From Filimonas sp. (lineage in GTDB: Bacteria > Bacteroidota > Bacteroidia > Chitinophagales > Chitinophagaceae): a stretch of DNA of 64,000 nucleotides. Shown piece by piece: positions 1-7,922 of the stretch. Under the pieces are notes generated by a model. That model worked only from the letters and a program-made list of their open reading frames with translations. It ran no database searches and was not told where the DNA came from. Every line of letters begins with the position of its first letter. Position 1 is the stretch's first letter. A program made the translations under genes and the position numbers. The stretch spans positions 868,001 to 932,000 of the forward strand of contig JAFKHH010000011.1 in NCBI GenBank assembly GCA_017306865.1, in the 5' to 3' direction.

Positions 1-2
1 GC

Positions 3-1448
3 GTGACAAAGTCTGTTGCAGTAACATTAGTAGCAGGAGGAGTGATGAATAAAGCGTATGCACAACAAAAAGACACACCGTGGCAGGTGCACCAGTTTAA
101 AGACAATGGACTGGCTCATTTTTCCTATGCCATATTGGTAGGCAACAAAATTATATTAGTAGACCCCGCGCGCGATGCCTCGCAATATTATCGTTTTGCC
201 AAAGAACAGAATGCGACAATTACGGGTATTATAGAAACACATCCACATGCAGACTTTGTAAGTTCTCATGTAGAGATAGCCCAAAAAACAGGCGCTGTTA
301 TATATACATCCAGTTTGATGAAGCCTGCGTATGCGTATCATGCTTTTGATGAAGGCGACATCCTTCGCTTAAGTGATGATGTGGTGCTTCGTTCTTTGTT
401 CACACCAGGCCATGCACCGGATGCTATTTCTATCGTATTGAGTGAGAAAGGAAAAGACAAAATTGTATTTACCGGAGATTCGTTACTGATAGGAGATGTG
501 GGCCGGCCAGACTTGCGTGAATATAGTGGAGATGTTGCTTCCCAGCGCAAAAGATTGGCTGGGCTGATGTATCAGACCCTCTGGAAAAAGTTTGATCCGT
601 TAGCGGATGATGTTACTGTTTACCCGGCACACGGTGCAGGATCGCTATGTGGGAAAAACATGCGCGATGCACCAAGCTCTACCATCGGTTACGAGAAAGC
701 CAATAATTATGCCTTTAAAAAAATGGAAGAAGCCGCGTTTGTAAGCCTGCTATTGCAGGATCTGCCACCGGTGCCATTTTACTTTCCGTATGATGTTTCG
801 CTCAACATCAAAGGCGCACCTGCGTTAGAACAAAGCCTTGCGCAGGTAAAGAAGTTGCCGGATAATTTCAAATCTTCAGCAAATGATCTTGTTATTGATA
901 CACGTACTGCGTCTGTATTTAAAGCATCGTATGCGCCGGGCGCCTACAACCTGCAAAACGGTTCAAAATTTGAAACATGGCTGGGCAGTGTTATTGCGCC
1001 GGATAAACATTTTTACCTGGTTGCTGATAGCGCAAAATCTTTAGCAGAAGTGCTGAATAAAACAGCTAAGATCGGTTATGAATCCAAAGTAGCAGGGGCA
1101 TTTGTGTATAACGAAGCCAACGGCAACCGGTTCGCAACGTTCGATGCCGCACAATTTGAGAAAGATCATGCAGCCTATACGATCATAGATGTGCGCACAG
1201 CGAAGGAGGCGACAACGGATAAAATATTTGATCATGCAGTAAACATCCCCGTGAGTGATCTGGAAAAGCATATCAAAGATATTCCGACAGACAAGCCGAT
1301 CATTGTGCATTGTGCCTCTGGTTACAGATCTGCATTGGGTAGCAGCATATTAAAAAAATATCTTCCTTCTGTTGAAATAACAGATATAGGTACGGACATA
1401 AGCAAATACCTGACGAAAGAGCAAAAAGAGCAGCACGGTGGCAAGTAG
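3..1448 (+). CDS. Secreted CstB-like persulfide dioxygenase-rhodanese (5' end probably cut by window edge)
   Basis: This is a metallo-beta-lactamase-fold protein with two C-terminal rhodanese-type domains, the layout of CstB-type persulfide dioxygenase-sulfurtransferases that oxidise low-molecular-weight persulfides. The MBL domain (about residues 27-230) carries H80, H82 and D84 in THPHADF, then H137 (TPGHAPD), D159 (TGDS) and H210 (PAHG). H80, H137 and D159 sit where the mononuclear iron ligands of the ETHE1 family are expected. Residues about 290-375 look like an inactive rhodanese domain. Residues about 390-475 form an active one, with C437 in VHCASGYRS. The N-terminus ends in an AYA-QQ signal cleavage site, so the enzyme is probably exported. 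The first codon is GTG two bases inside the window, so the true start may lie upstream. It overlaps the next gene by 11 bp. The domain layout is clear; the substrate is inferred. Confidence 0.85.
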   Translation: MTKSVAVTLVAGGVMNKAYAQQKDTPWQVHQFKDNGLAHFSYAILVGNKIILVDPARDASQYYRFAKEQNATITGIIETHPHADFVSSHVEIAQKTGAVIYTSSLMKPAYAYHAFDEGDILRLSDDVVLRSLFTPGHAPDAISIVLSEKGKDKIVFTGDSLLIGDVGRPDLREYSGDVASQRKRLAGLMYQTLWKKFDPLADDVTVYPAHGAGSLCGKNMRDAPSSTIGYEKANNYAFKKMEEAAFVSLLLQDLPPVPFYFPYDVSLNIKGAPALEQSLAQVKKLPDNFKSSANDLVIDTRTASVFKASYAPGAYNLQNGSKFETWLGSVIAPDKHFYLVADSAKSLAEVLNKTAKIGYESKVAGAFVYNEANGNRFATFDAAQFEKDHAAYTIIDVRTAKEATTDKIFDHAVNIPVSDLEKHIKDIPTDKPIIVHCASGYRSALGSSILKKYLPSVEITDIGTDISKYLTKEQKEQHGGK

Positions 1449-2877
1449 TACAACATATGATGCAGTAGTAGTAGGCGCCGGGCCAAACGGACTGGCGGCC
1501 GCCATCAATTTGCAATTGCATGGCTTATCTGTTTTAGTCATAGAAGCAAAAGATACTATAGGCGGTGGCATGCGTACTGCTGAACTAACATTGCCTGGAT
1601 TCAGGCATGATGTATGTTCTGCGGTACATCCTATGGCTGCCGCTTCCCCTTTTTTTACCTCATTACCTTTAGAAAACTTCGGGCTTGAATATTTGTATCC
1701 CGATGTATATGCTGCGCACCCATTAGATAATGGGAACGCTGTTGCATTGTATGATTCGCTGGAACAAACTGCAGAAGGTCTGGGGAATGATTCGGATACA
1801 TACACCGCATTGATTGAACCAATCGTAAATGACTGGACTGAGATCGATAAGGATTTACTTGGTCCGCTTCGCATTCCCCGGTATCCTATGCCATTTACCC
1901 GTTTTGGCCTGAAGGCAATAAGTGCCGCGTCCACATTAGTAAAGCGTTTTGCTACTACAGAGGCACGCGCACTATGGGCTGGTATGGCTGCACATGCGGT
2001 GCAACCATTATCCAATCTTACTACATCTGCAATAGGATTAGTGTTGCTTTCGGCTGCACACAGGAAAGGGTGGCCTGTGCCAAAAGGTGGATCACAAACA
2101 TTGGCAGATGCTTTAGCCGCTTATTTCACTCATCTTGGCGGAAAGATTGAAACAGGAACCAAAATTACCTCGCTCGCACAGTTGCCTACTGCAAAAGCTG
2201 TCGTGTTCGATCTGCCGCCTGCACAACTATTGAAGATAGCCGGGCATACATTTTCGCCACTCTATCGTTGGCAATTGAACAACTTCAAATATGGAATGGG
2301 CGTTTACAAAGTGGATTGGGCATTGGATGATGTAGTGCCTTTTACAAGTGATGTGGCAAGAAAAGCCGGCACGTTACACCTGGGAGGTACATTTGAAGAA
2401 ATAGCCACTGCAGAGGCCCAGACTGCAAAAGGCAAACACCCTGATCATCCTTTTGTATTGCTTGCGCAGCAAAGTGTCATCGATGCTTCGCGTGCGCCAC
2501 AGGGCAAACATACCTTATGGGGATACTGCCATGTGCCAAATGGCTCTACAGAAAATATGACGGATAAAATAGAACAACAGGTAGAGCGTTTTGCACCTGG
2601 CTTCCGGGATAGGATTCTTGCGCGCCATGTAATGAATACACAAGACCTGGAAAGCTATAACGCTAACTATATTGGTGGCGACATTAATGGCGGCTCGCTG
2701 GACATTACACAATTGTTTACACGCCCGGCGTTACGCAGCTCGCCTTACCGTACTTCGAAGAAGGGCATCTATATCTGTTCTGCTTCTACGCCACCCGGTG
2801 GCGGTGTGCATGGCATGGGTGGCTATCATGCTTCTGTACAAGTGCTGAAAGATATTTTTAAGATAAGAGAATCGTGA
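1438..2877 (+). CDS. PYROXD2-like FAD-dependent oxidoreductase
   Basis: The protein of 479 residues is an NAD(P)/FAD-dependent oxidoreductase of the phytoene desaturase/PYROXD2 type. It has an N-terminal dinucleotide-binding motif (VVVGAGPNGLAAA, residues 9-21) followed by an FAD-binding EAKDTIGGG stretch. The family-typical PGFRHDVCSAVHPMA segment and a C-terminal TPPGGGVHGMGGYHA flavin loop are also present. The start is a GTG inside the 3' end of the MBL-rhodanese gene, because no in-frame ATG lies nearby and the homologous region begins at once, so the two genes are probably translationally coupled. The substrate is unknown; carotenoid desaturation is not implied since no carotenoid genes are near. 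The stop codon lies inside a dispersed repeat (ATCGTGAGAC). Confidence 0.85.
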   Translation: MASSTTYDAVVVGAGPNGLAAAINLQLHGLSVLVIEAKDTIGGGMRTAELTLPGFRHDVCSAVHPMAAASPFFTSLPLENFGLEYLYPDVYAAHPLDNGNAVALYDSLEQTAEGLGNDSDTYTALIEPIVNDWTEIDKDLLGPLRIPRYPMPFTRFGLKAISAASTLVKRFATTEARALWAGMAAHAVQPLSNLTTSAIGLVLLSAAHRKGWPVPKGGSQTLADALAAYFTHLGGKIETGTKITSLAQLPTAKAVVFDLPPAQLLKIAGHTFSPLYRWQLNNFKYGMGVYKVDWALDDVVPFTSDVARKAGTLHLGGTFEEIATAEAQTAKGKHPDHPFVLLAQQSVIDASRAPQGKHTLWGYCHVPNGSTENMTDKIEQQVERFAPGFRDRILARHVMNTQDLESYNANYIGGDINGGSLDITQLFTRPALRSSPYRTSKKGIYICSASTPPGGGVHGMGGYHASVQVLKDIFKIRES

Positions 2878-3251
2878 GACGAGAATCGGTAATCGTGAAT
2901 GAGCTTCTACTGGCGCAGGTCTTCCGACCGCAGGTGTTCGAAAGAGGCTAATACATAATTTCAGTAACATGCACCGCTACGATAAAGAGCCGGAGGCTCG
3001 ATAGAACGGTAGAAAAATATATTCCACATCAGCCAGAGCCGCAGCGCGGCGACAGAATTATTCCCTTGCAAAAAACGATTCATCCTGTCGCTCCTCCGGG
3101 GCTTAAATGTTTTACGACATAATTGAGCTACCAATCTGTCGTCCCTCCGGGACTTCTTCTTGCGCACGTCTCCCGACCTGCGCCAGCATAAGTTTTTTGA
3201 ATGTACGAAAGCTCATTCACGATTACCGATTCACGTCTCACGATTCATGTC
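2869..3251. repeat. Composite fold-back intergenic repeat
   Basis: This 3'-to-3' intergenic region holds no gene. An outer inverted repeat of about 38 bp (2869-2906 and 3209-3246) contains CGGTAATCGTGAATGAGCTT in both arms, nearly identical. Inside it CTGGCGCAGGTC near 2910 pairs with GACCTGCGCCAG near 3174. Further short units (GTCGCTCCTCCGGGGC, GTCGTCCCTCCGGGAC) lie between them. The left arm overlaps the stop of the upstream flavoprotein, and the response-regulator gene on the other strand ends in the same ACGTGAGAC wording. Confidence 0.75.
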
Positions 3252-3950
3252 TCACGTTCTCGCCAAAGCCTGTTGCGTTATTTCGCGGTAACTTCTGCCG
3301 ATAGGTATTTGTGTTGTAGTCATTTCAATAGTAGTTGCCGTGAAAGCAGTCACCTTATCCTTTGATACGATAAAAGAACGATGCACACGCAGGAACTTAT
3401 TAGCTGGTAGTGTTTGTTCCATGTCTGTAAGCGCATGCTTAGTGGTGAAAGATTGTTGTGCGGTAGTTATAGTCACATATTCTTTTTTACTCTCAATGAA
3501 AAGAATATCACTCAATAAAATTTTTACCTTTTTTTTGTTAATGTTGATCAGTAGGTGAGCTGGCTCTGGTTGTTCTTCTGTATTTGCCGCAAGGGTACTT
3601 CCTTTTAGTTTATTGACTGCTTTCAGGAAACGGTTAAAACTGATGGGTTTTAACAGGTAATCCACCACACTTAAATCAAAAGCGTCCAACGCATAATCCC
3701 GGTACGCTGTAGTAATAATCACCTGCGGGGGATGACTCAGTGTCAATAAGAAGTCAAGTCCTTTTATTTTAGGTAAATGAATGTCAAGAAACAATACATC
3801 GATCTGTTCATCCTGTAATGCCCGCATAGCATAAATAGCATCCCTGCATACCCCTTTGCATACAAGGTGCGGCACTTGTGCGATATAGTCCTGCAATATC
3901 TCAGCAGCAAGCGGTTCATCCTCTACTATCAGGCAGTTAATTTTTTCCAT
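3252..3950 (-). CDS. LytTR-family response regulator
   Basis: The 232-residue protein has a receiver domain (residues 3-120) with the acidic pair at 10-12, phosphoacceptor D56 in FLDIHLP and a conserved Lys in LLKPISF. A LytTR DNA-binding domain follows (about 130-230) with the typical ILFIESKKEYVTI and HRSFIV segments. It starts inside the end of the sensor kinase gene (14-bp overlap), so the pair is one transcription unit and almost certainly a cognate two-component system of the LytS/AlgR type. The target genes cannot be told from sequence. The stop codon falls in the ACGTGAGAC dispersed repeat. Confidence 0.93.
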   Translation of the reverse strand: MEKINCLIVEDEPLAAEILQDYIAQVPHLVCKGVCRDAIYAMRALQDEQIDVLFLDIHLPKIKGLDFLLTLSHPPQVIITTAYRDYALDAFDLSVVDYLLKPISFNRFLKAVNKLKGSTLAANTEEQPEPAHLLININKKKVKILLSDILFIESKKEYVTITTAQQSFTTKHALTDMEQTLPANKFLRVHRSFIVSKDKVTAFTATTIEMTTTQIPIGRSYREITQQALART

Positions 3951-5001
3951 AAGTGTCCATATTTACAAAGAGGTGTGCTGTAAAAATAGTATCCGTTTTG
4001 CTGATGGTCAATGCTTGTTCTTTATACAACATCTCTAATTGTCTTTTTAGGTTAGCCAGCCCTATGCCCTTGCCTTCTGTGGATGTTGCAGGCGTTTCAA
4101 TGCTATTCTTTACCTCAAAGGATAATTTACCTGCTTGAATATGTAAGTGGAGTGAAATAAATGAATCATAATGATTTTCACTAGCCCCATGCTTAAAAGC
4201 ATTTTCAACGAGCGGTAAAAGTAATAGTGGCGCGATCGTTTCTCCCGTATGGTCTACCTCCTTGGAAAAAGATATGGTCAGGCCATTAGAATAACGCATT
4301 TTTTGAATGTCAATATAATCTTCCAGGAATTGGATCTCTTTAGATAGGGGAATTTGTTCCTGGTTTGCTTCATACAAAATGAAACTAAGTAAGTCCGAAA
4401 GTTTCATGACTGCTTCGGGAGCGAGATCACTCTTTTTCCTGGTTAAAGCATAAATATTATTCAAGGTATTAAATAAGAAATGAGGGTTGAGCTGGTTTTT
4501 GAGCGATTGTAATTCTGCTGTTAATTTTTCTTTGATAAGATTTTTCTCTCTTTCTTTTGTAGCCAATTGTGTTTTTACAAATTTAACAGCCATTAGTAAC
4601 GCAGCAGGAAACGCTGCTTCGATCATTATGCTGAAAAATTTTTGTGCATTGAAAAATGCTTGCTGAGGTGTTACGATTCCTTCATAAATATGTGGCAGAA
4701 TAAATAGTCTTGCTAAAAAAATAACGGTACAGATAGCTGCTGCATAAGGAAGCAATATGAAAAGTGTGATCGTAAGCGCACTTCTCCTGCGTGTAAACAA
4801 TTTATCCAGCACCACTTCTGTAATATAATAGGCAAGCGCCATGTGTGGCAATCCGTAAAGAAAAGCGGCCGGTATGGCACGCGCTATCATTTTACTAAGC
4901 GGCCATGTTGGTATATAGTTGCTTAACCAGAAATATTCAAAAAAAGTAAGCAATGCCCAGTAGGCTATCCAGAAGAGCGCATGTTGTATAAATTTCTTCA
5001 T
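3937..5001 (-). CDS. LytS/YehU-type sensor histidine kinase
   Basis: The 354-residue membrane sensor has about four hydrophobic segments in residues 7-140, a short coiled coil, then a His_kinase domain. The phosphoacceptor is H174 in LNPHFLFNTLN; the ATPase part shows LVENAFKHG (N box) and GKGIGLANLK (G box). A longer frame opens with TTG at 5010, but ATG at 5001 gives the usual MKKF start. It is cotranscribed with the LytTR regulator. No extracellular sensor domain is visible beyond the membrane segments, so the signal is probably sensed in or at the membrane. Confidence 0.92.
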   Translation of the reverse strand: MKKFIQHALFWIAYWALLTFFEYFWLSNYIPTWPLSKMIARAIPAAFLYGLPHMALAYYITEVVLDKLFTRRRSALTITLFILLPYAAAICTVIFLARLFILPHIYEGIVTPQQAFFNAQKFFSIMIEAAFPAALLMAVKFVKTQLATKEREKNLIKEKLTAELQSLKNQLNPHFLFNTLNNIYALTRKKSDLAPEAVMKLSDLLSFILYEANQEQIPLSKEIQFLEDYIDIQKMRYSNGLTISFSKEVDHTGETIAPLLLLPLVENAFKHGASENHYDSFISLHLHIQAGKLSFEVKNSIETPATSTEGKGIGLANLKRQLEMLYKEQALTISKTDTIFTAHLFVNMDTYGKN

Positions 5002-5184
5002 CCTGGTCAAAAATCGGCAAAAGCAGCAAAATGCCCAACATATGCGGTGTAAAGGATTTTGTCGTCAACGAACAGCGGTTTATCGTCAATGAATGTAGGA
5101 GAGACAGGCGTGTTTTTAAAATAAACGGCAGCAGATAGCCGTAATCTATGGACGGACATTTTACAGGAATATACCGGGATGAAA

Positions 5185-5192
5185 TAGTTTTG
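5185..5192 (+). promoter_or_regulatory. Candidate -7 box TAGTTTTG for the DoxX gene
   Basis: TAGTTTTG matches the Bacteroidota -7 consensus TAnnTTTG and lies 31 bp before ATG 5223. A transcript starting here could not use the earlier in-frame ATG at 5148, which helps to choose the start. No clear -33 TTG is visible. Confidence 0.4.
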
Positions 5193-5222
5193 AAGTGCAA
5201 TTCAAGAGTAGTTGTTCCATAC

Positions 5223-5627
5223 ATGAGAAAGTTTCCTTTTTTATCAGATATGCAGGCAATGATAATGTTGCGGATTAGCCTTTCGGTAGTGTTCCTTGCA
5301 CACGCACTGGTGCGCCTTTTTACGGAAGGCAGTATTGCTACATTTACTACCTATTTAAGTAACAAAGGATTTGTACTGTCGGGTGCAATTGTATGGGCGA
5401 TAACGGTATTTGAAATTGTGGGCGGCATTAGTATGGCAATAGGTTATGGTGTAAGATGGTTGGCTGCAGGTTTTATCGGGATGCTTATTGCAGGGATCTT
5501 TATTATACATCTCCGGCAGGGTTGGTTTGTGGGTGAGCATGGATCAGGCGGATGTGAGTATAGTTTTATTTTAATTATTTCCTTATTGGTTGTAGCTGCA
5601 CATGCTAAGAATAGAAAACGGATATAA
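5223..5627 (+). CDS. DoxX-family integral membrane protein
   Basis: The 134-residue protein has four predicted membrane helices (about residues 13-33, 50-72, 77-98, 114-128) and the DoxX/SURF4-like pattern of a short loop with GEHGSGGCEYS before the last helix. DoxX proteins are small inner-membrane proteins linked in some species to thiol or quinone redox, but the role here is unknown. The open frame extends up to ATG 5148, but the added residues are not hydrophobic or family-like and a -7 box falls between the two starts. A small secreted protein gene follows 8 bp later, so the two are probably cotranscribed. Confidence 0.75.
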   Translation: MRKFPFLSDMQAMIMLRISLSVVFLAHALVRLFTEGSIATFTTYLSNKGFVLSGAIVWAITVFEIVGGISMAIGYGVRWLAAGFIGMLIAGIFIIHLRQGWFVGEHGSGGCEYSFILIISLLVVAAHAKNRKRI

Positions 5628-5635
5628 ATACAGGT

Positions 5636-5968
5636 ATGCGGAAAATGATAATAGCACTTGCGCTCGTATGGATGACAGGTGTGTTGTATGGGCAAAAAAT
5701 ACTCACCTTTCTTCAGCCACAGAAAAGCAATGCCATCCCGGAGATAGAAATGCGTGAAGAGATAAAGTATGAAGAAGGTGAGGAAGAAGTCAACACAATA
5801 TTCTTTTTCAGACCTGGAATTATAATAATGCCACTCACTATCTATTTAGAAAAGTATAGTACGATTAATTCACATAAGGGAGACTATAGCGTAAAAGGCT
5901 GCCGGAAAAAAGTGTCAGCAAAAGCGAATAGTTGTTATAAACGGATGAGTGTAATTGAAGTGTTTTAA
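5636..5968 (+). CDS. Small secreted protein of unknown function
   Basis: The 110-residue frame opens with a clear signal peptide (MRKMIIALALVWMTGVLYG, cleavage before QK). An acidic stretch follows (EMREEIKYEEGEEEV) and then a Lys-rich tail with two Cys. I recognise no family. It lies 8 bp behind the DoxX gene and is followed by a strong terminator hairpin, which favours a real gene, but the tail beyond residue 60 could be random. Confidence 0.45.
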   Translation: MRKMIIALALVWMTGVLYGQKILTFLQPQKSNAIPEIEMREEIKYEEGEEEVNTIFFFRPGIIIMPLTIYLEKYSTINSHKGDYSVKGCRKKVSAKANSCYKRMSVIEVF

Positions 5969-6030
5969 ACTACCGGGAGTCATTTTTATCGTGTGCATCT
6001 TACGCTCATTCTCATCGGGCAGTTAGTAAA

Positions 6031-6060
6031 AGCGTCCGGCCCTGGCCGGCGCTTTTTATT
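6031..6060 (+). terminator. Rho-independent terminator
   Basis: The hairpin pairs AGCG, one bulged T and CCGGCC with GGCCGG-CGCT, followed by TTTTATT. It ends the DoxX/secreted-protein unit; its T tract reaches into the stop codon of the opposing TetR gene. Confidence 0.8.
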
Positions 6061-6637
6061 TTAGATAAGGGAAGAACATTGCACTGATCGTTTGCTCATA
6101 TTGCATCATCAGTTTGTCGCCCGTTAACCTGCCTGATAGTTCATTGTTTGATTGCCAGAAATCACCTACAATAAATATTTGCGTTACTAATTCATCCCAT
6201 ACTTCGCCCGGCAGATCATTCCTGAATGTGCCGTTCTGAATTAATTTTTTAAACATTGCTTTAAATTCTGTTTCTCTTCTTGCTCTCAACGATTTGTAAT
6301 GTGTACGGATGGTAGGAATACGTGTGGCCACTTCTACAAAATGAAGAAAAATAAAACGGTATTTGTAAGCAACTTCGATAGATGACCGGGAGAATGATCT
6401 CAAAACAGCAAGGTCGACAAGAGGCAACGCTTCGAGTGCCTGCATCAGATCGTCAAATTCGGTTGCCAGCCGGTCATACAATGTTTTGATAATGTCGTCA
6501 GTCTGTTTGAAATGATAATGCAGGTTGCCGGGGCTTATAGCAATGCTGGTTGCGATATGGCGCGTAGTGATCGTATTAATGCCTTTGTTGTTATACAATT
6601 TTAACGCCGCTGCCAGGATCTTCTCTTTAGTTTGCAT
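6056..6637 (-). CDS. TetR-family transcriptional repressor
   Basis: The 193-residue protein has an N-terminal TetR helix-turn-helix (residues about 3-50, with ITTRHIATSIAISPGNLHYHF) and a helical ligand-binding C-terminal region. It is divergent from a small membrane-protein pair at 6703-7247. Two TAGAAC-type inverted repeats lie in the 65-bp gap, so it probably represses itself and the neighbours. The inducer is unknown. Confidence 0.9.
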   Translation of the reverse strand: MQTKEKILAAALKLYNNKGINTITTRHIATSIAISPGNLHYHFKQTDDIIKTLYDRLATEFDDLMQALEALPLVDLAVLRSFSRSSIEVAYKYRFIFLHFVEVATRIPTIRTHYKSLRARRETEFKAMFKKLIQNGTFRNDLPGEVWDELVTQIFIVGDFWQSNNELSGRLTGDKLMMQYEQTISAMFFPYLK

Positions 6638-6646
6638 AATTAAAAA

Positions 6647-6691
6647 TAGAACAAATGTTCTAATATTTATAAAATTAGTACATTTGTTCTA
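6647..6691. promoter_or_regulatory. Paired TetR operator candidates
   Basis: TAGAACAAATGTTCTA (6647-6662) has perfect 6-bp arms around a 4-bp centre. A second, imperfect copy, TAGTACATTTGTTCTA, is at 6676-6691. Their centres are 29 bp apart, close to three helical turns, in the divergent promoter of the TetR gene and the small membrane-protein genes. Confidence 0.65.
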
Positions 6692-6702
6692 AAATTAGTT
6701 CT

Positions 6703-6882
6703 ATGGAAGAACAATCAGAAGGCAAAACACTGTACAACAGGCTGCGGGAGAATGTTTTGCCGCTAAAAGAAGGTGATAGCCCTGTGATAAAACTGGGTAA
6801 GAACGTTGGATTTAGTTTGTTCTTAATATTATTTACATGCGTATCGTTAACCATAGTGATCGCTATCTCGCTCGCACTCTGA
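6703..6882 (+). CDS. 59-residue tail-anchored membrane protein
   Basis: This short frame starts 12 bp after the second TetR operator copy. It encodes a charged N-terminus (about residues 1-35, with LYNRLRENVLPLKEGDSP) and one C-terminal membrane helix (about 38-59) that ends the protein, as in a tail-anchored protein. I do not recognise the family. Its codon pattern and its position as first gene behind the divergent TetR operators support it. It overlaps the next gene by 46 bp in another frame if that gene starts at 6837. Confidence 0.6.
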   Translation: MEEQSEGKTLYNRLRENVLPLKEGDSPVIKLGKNVGFSLFLILFTCVSLTIVIAISLAL

Positions 6883-7247
6883 TAAAACAGGTATTCGATC
6901 CGTTATTTATAACGTACTGTTTACTCTGGATAATTATACATTTGTTTCGCAGAAGCGGTTATCCGATACCCGGCATCAATAACTGGCTTACAGATTTCCT
7001 GTTTGTTCCTGTTGCTGCGCATCTTGCACTTGTATTCACGCGCTGTGTGATATTAAAAGATTGCAGGTATGTTTATCCATTAATCTACTTGCTCGCTATT
7101 GCACTGTATGCCTCCATTGTTTTTGAATGGTTGTCTCCCATTTTGTTAAATAAGGGCACGGCTGATATGGGTGATGTTATTGCCTACTTTGCAGGAAGTG
7201 TATTTTATTGCCGGGTACACCAACGCATGATGGTGCGTGTAGTGTAA
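6837..7247 (+). CDS. Small multi-pass membrane protein
   Basis: The 136-residue protein has about four hydrophobic helices (residues 24-40, 50-66, 80-97, 107-127) and a basic N-terminus. It resembles the small integral membrane proteins of unknown function common in Bacteroidota. It probably forms an operon with the 59-residue tail-anchored protein and is likely controlled by the divergent TetR regulator. The ATG at 6837 is the only in-frame ATG before the first helix, although it lies within the upstream gene. Confidence 0.6.
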   Translation: MRIVNHSDRYLARTLIKQVFDPLFITYCLLWIIIHLFRRSGYPIPGINNWLTDFLFVPVAAHLALVFTRCVILKDCRYVYPLIYLLAIALYASIVFEWLSPILLNKGTADMGDVIAYFAGSVFYCRVHQRMMVRVV

Positions 7248-7256
7248 TCAAACTCT

Positions 7257-7355
7257 CATCCCAGTCTCTGGCTGAGATGTCATGGCCTATCGACTCTGTT
7301 GATATTATGTCGACAGAGTCGACAACCAAATGCATCCTGGTCGGAGACCGGGATG
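7257..7355. repeat. Triple-hairpin intergenic module
   Basis: Three hairpins follow one another. They are CATCCCAG..CTGAGATG (7257-7279, imperfect), TCGACTCTGT paired with ACAGAGTCGA (7290-7322), and CATCCTGGTC paired with GACCGGGATG (7333-7355). Related hairpins recur at 7877-7899 and 8368-8434, on both sides of the next two genes. Confidence 0.7.
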
Positions 7356-7412
7356 ATGGACTATTAAAGTGAATGTATTTATTATTGAATAGTTAACCCT
7401 AAAAAAAGGAAA

Positions 7413-7763
7413 ATGGAAATATACAAGTTTGTAAGAGAAGAGAATAAGTGGTTTATTGACCTGCCAGAATATATTGCAGGCGGAGGATATAAAGGTGACC
7501 TGCAAATGGTAGAAGGCGCAGACAAAATGCTGGATATAATGGCTGGAGAAAGTGACTATGTAAACCTGTCTATGGCACGCGAGGCATTTGCCGATGCTGA
7601 TAAATTAATCCTTACAGAAATATGTGATCCTATTCTTGGTGGTGGTATGTATTTTATAAAAGCTTATGATGGACAAGAAATAAATCAAACCATGTGGTTG
7701 TGCGAAGTTACAAAGTTTGTATTCGGAGATTTACCGGAAGAAATTTTTGTGAAAGTGGTGTAA
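7413..7763 (+). CDS. Conserved protein of unknown function (DUF6717-like)
   Basis: The 116-residue soluble protein begins MEIYKFVREENKWFIDLPEY and contains GGYKGDLQMVEGADKMLDI and TMWLCEVTKFVFGDLPEEI. This matches my recollection of small Bacteroidota proteins filed as DUF6717; the name is from memory. No catalytic motif is evident. A purine-rich AAAAAAAGGAAA precedes the ATG. The gene stands alone between palindromic repeat modules. Confidence 0.75.
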   Translation: MEIYKFVREENKWFIDLPEYIAGGGYKGDLQMVEGADKMLDIMAGESDYVNLSMAREAFADADKLILTEICDPILGGGMYFIKAYDGQEINQTMWLCEVTKFVFGDLPEEIFVKVV

Positions 7764-7782
7764 TGAAATAAAATTCTTCGCC

Positions 7783-7899
7783 CTGGTTCGTGTCTTCACG
7801 AACCAGCTACCAGCCGGCGCGTGGAGACTCGCGCCGGGGCTTTTGATATTATGTCGACTGAGCCGACAATCCGGCACATCCTGGTCGGATACCAGGATG
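7783..7899. repeat. Double-hairpin REP-like module plus CATCCTGGT hairpin
   Basis: CTGGTTCGTG/CACGAACCAG (7783-7806) and CCGGCGCG/CGCGCCGG (7814-7837) form two adjacent GC-rich hairpins. The same pair occurs in the opposite orientation at 24027-24081. A third hairpin CATCCTGGT/ACCAGGATG lies at 7877-7899. Confidence 0.75.
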
Positions 7900-7922
7900 A
7901 TGAATAAGTAAATTGTAATGCT

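Noticed and set aside
1350-2015. 221-codon open frame on the minus strand
   Set aside because: It lies antisense to the PYROXD2-like gene, has no family signature and reflects codon-position bias of the real gene.
1438-2877. Carotenoid phytoene desaturase
   Set aside because: The family resemblance is to PYROXD2-type proteins and no phytoene synthase or other carotenoid gene lies nearby.
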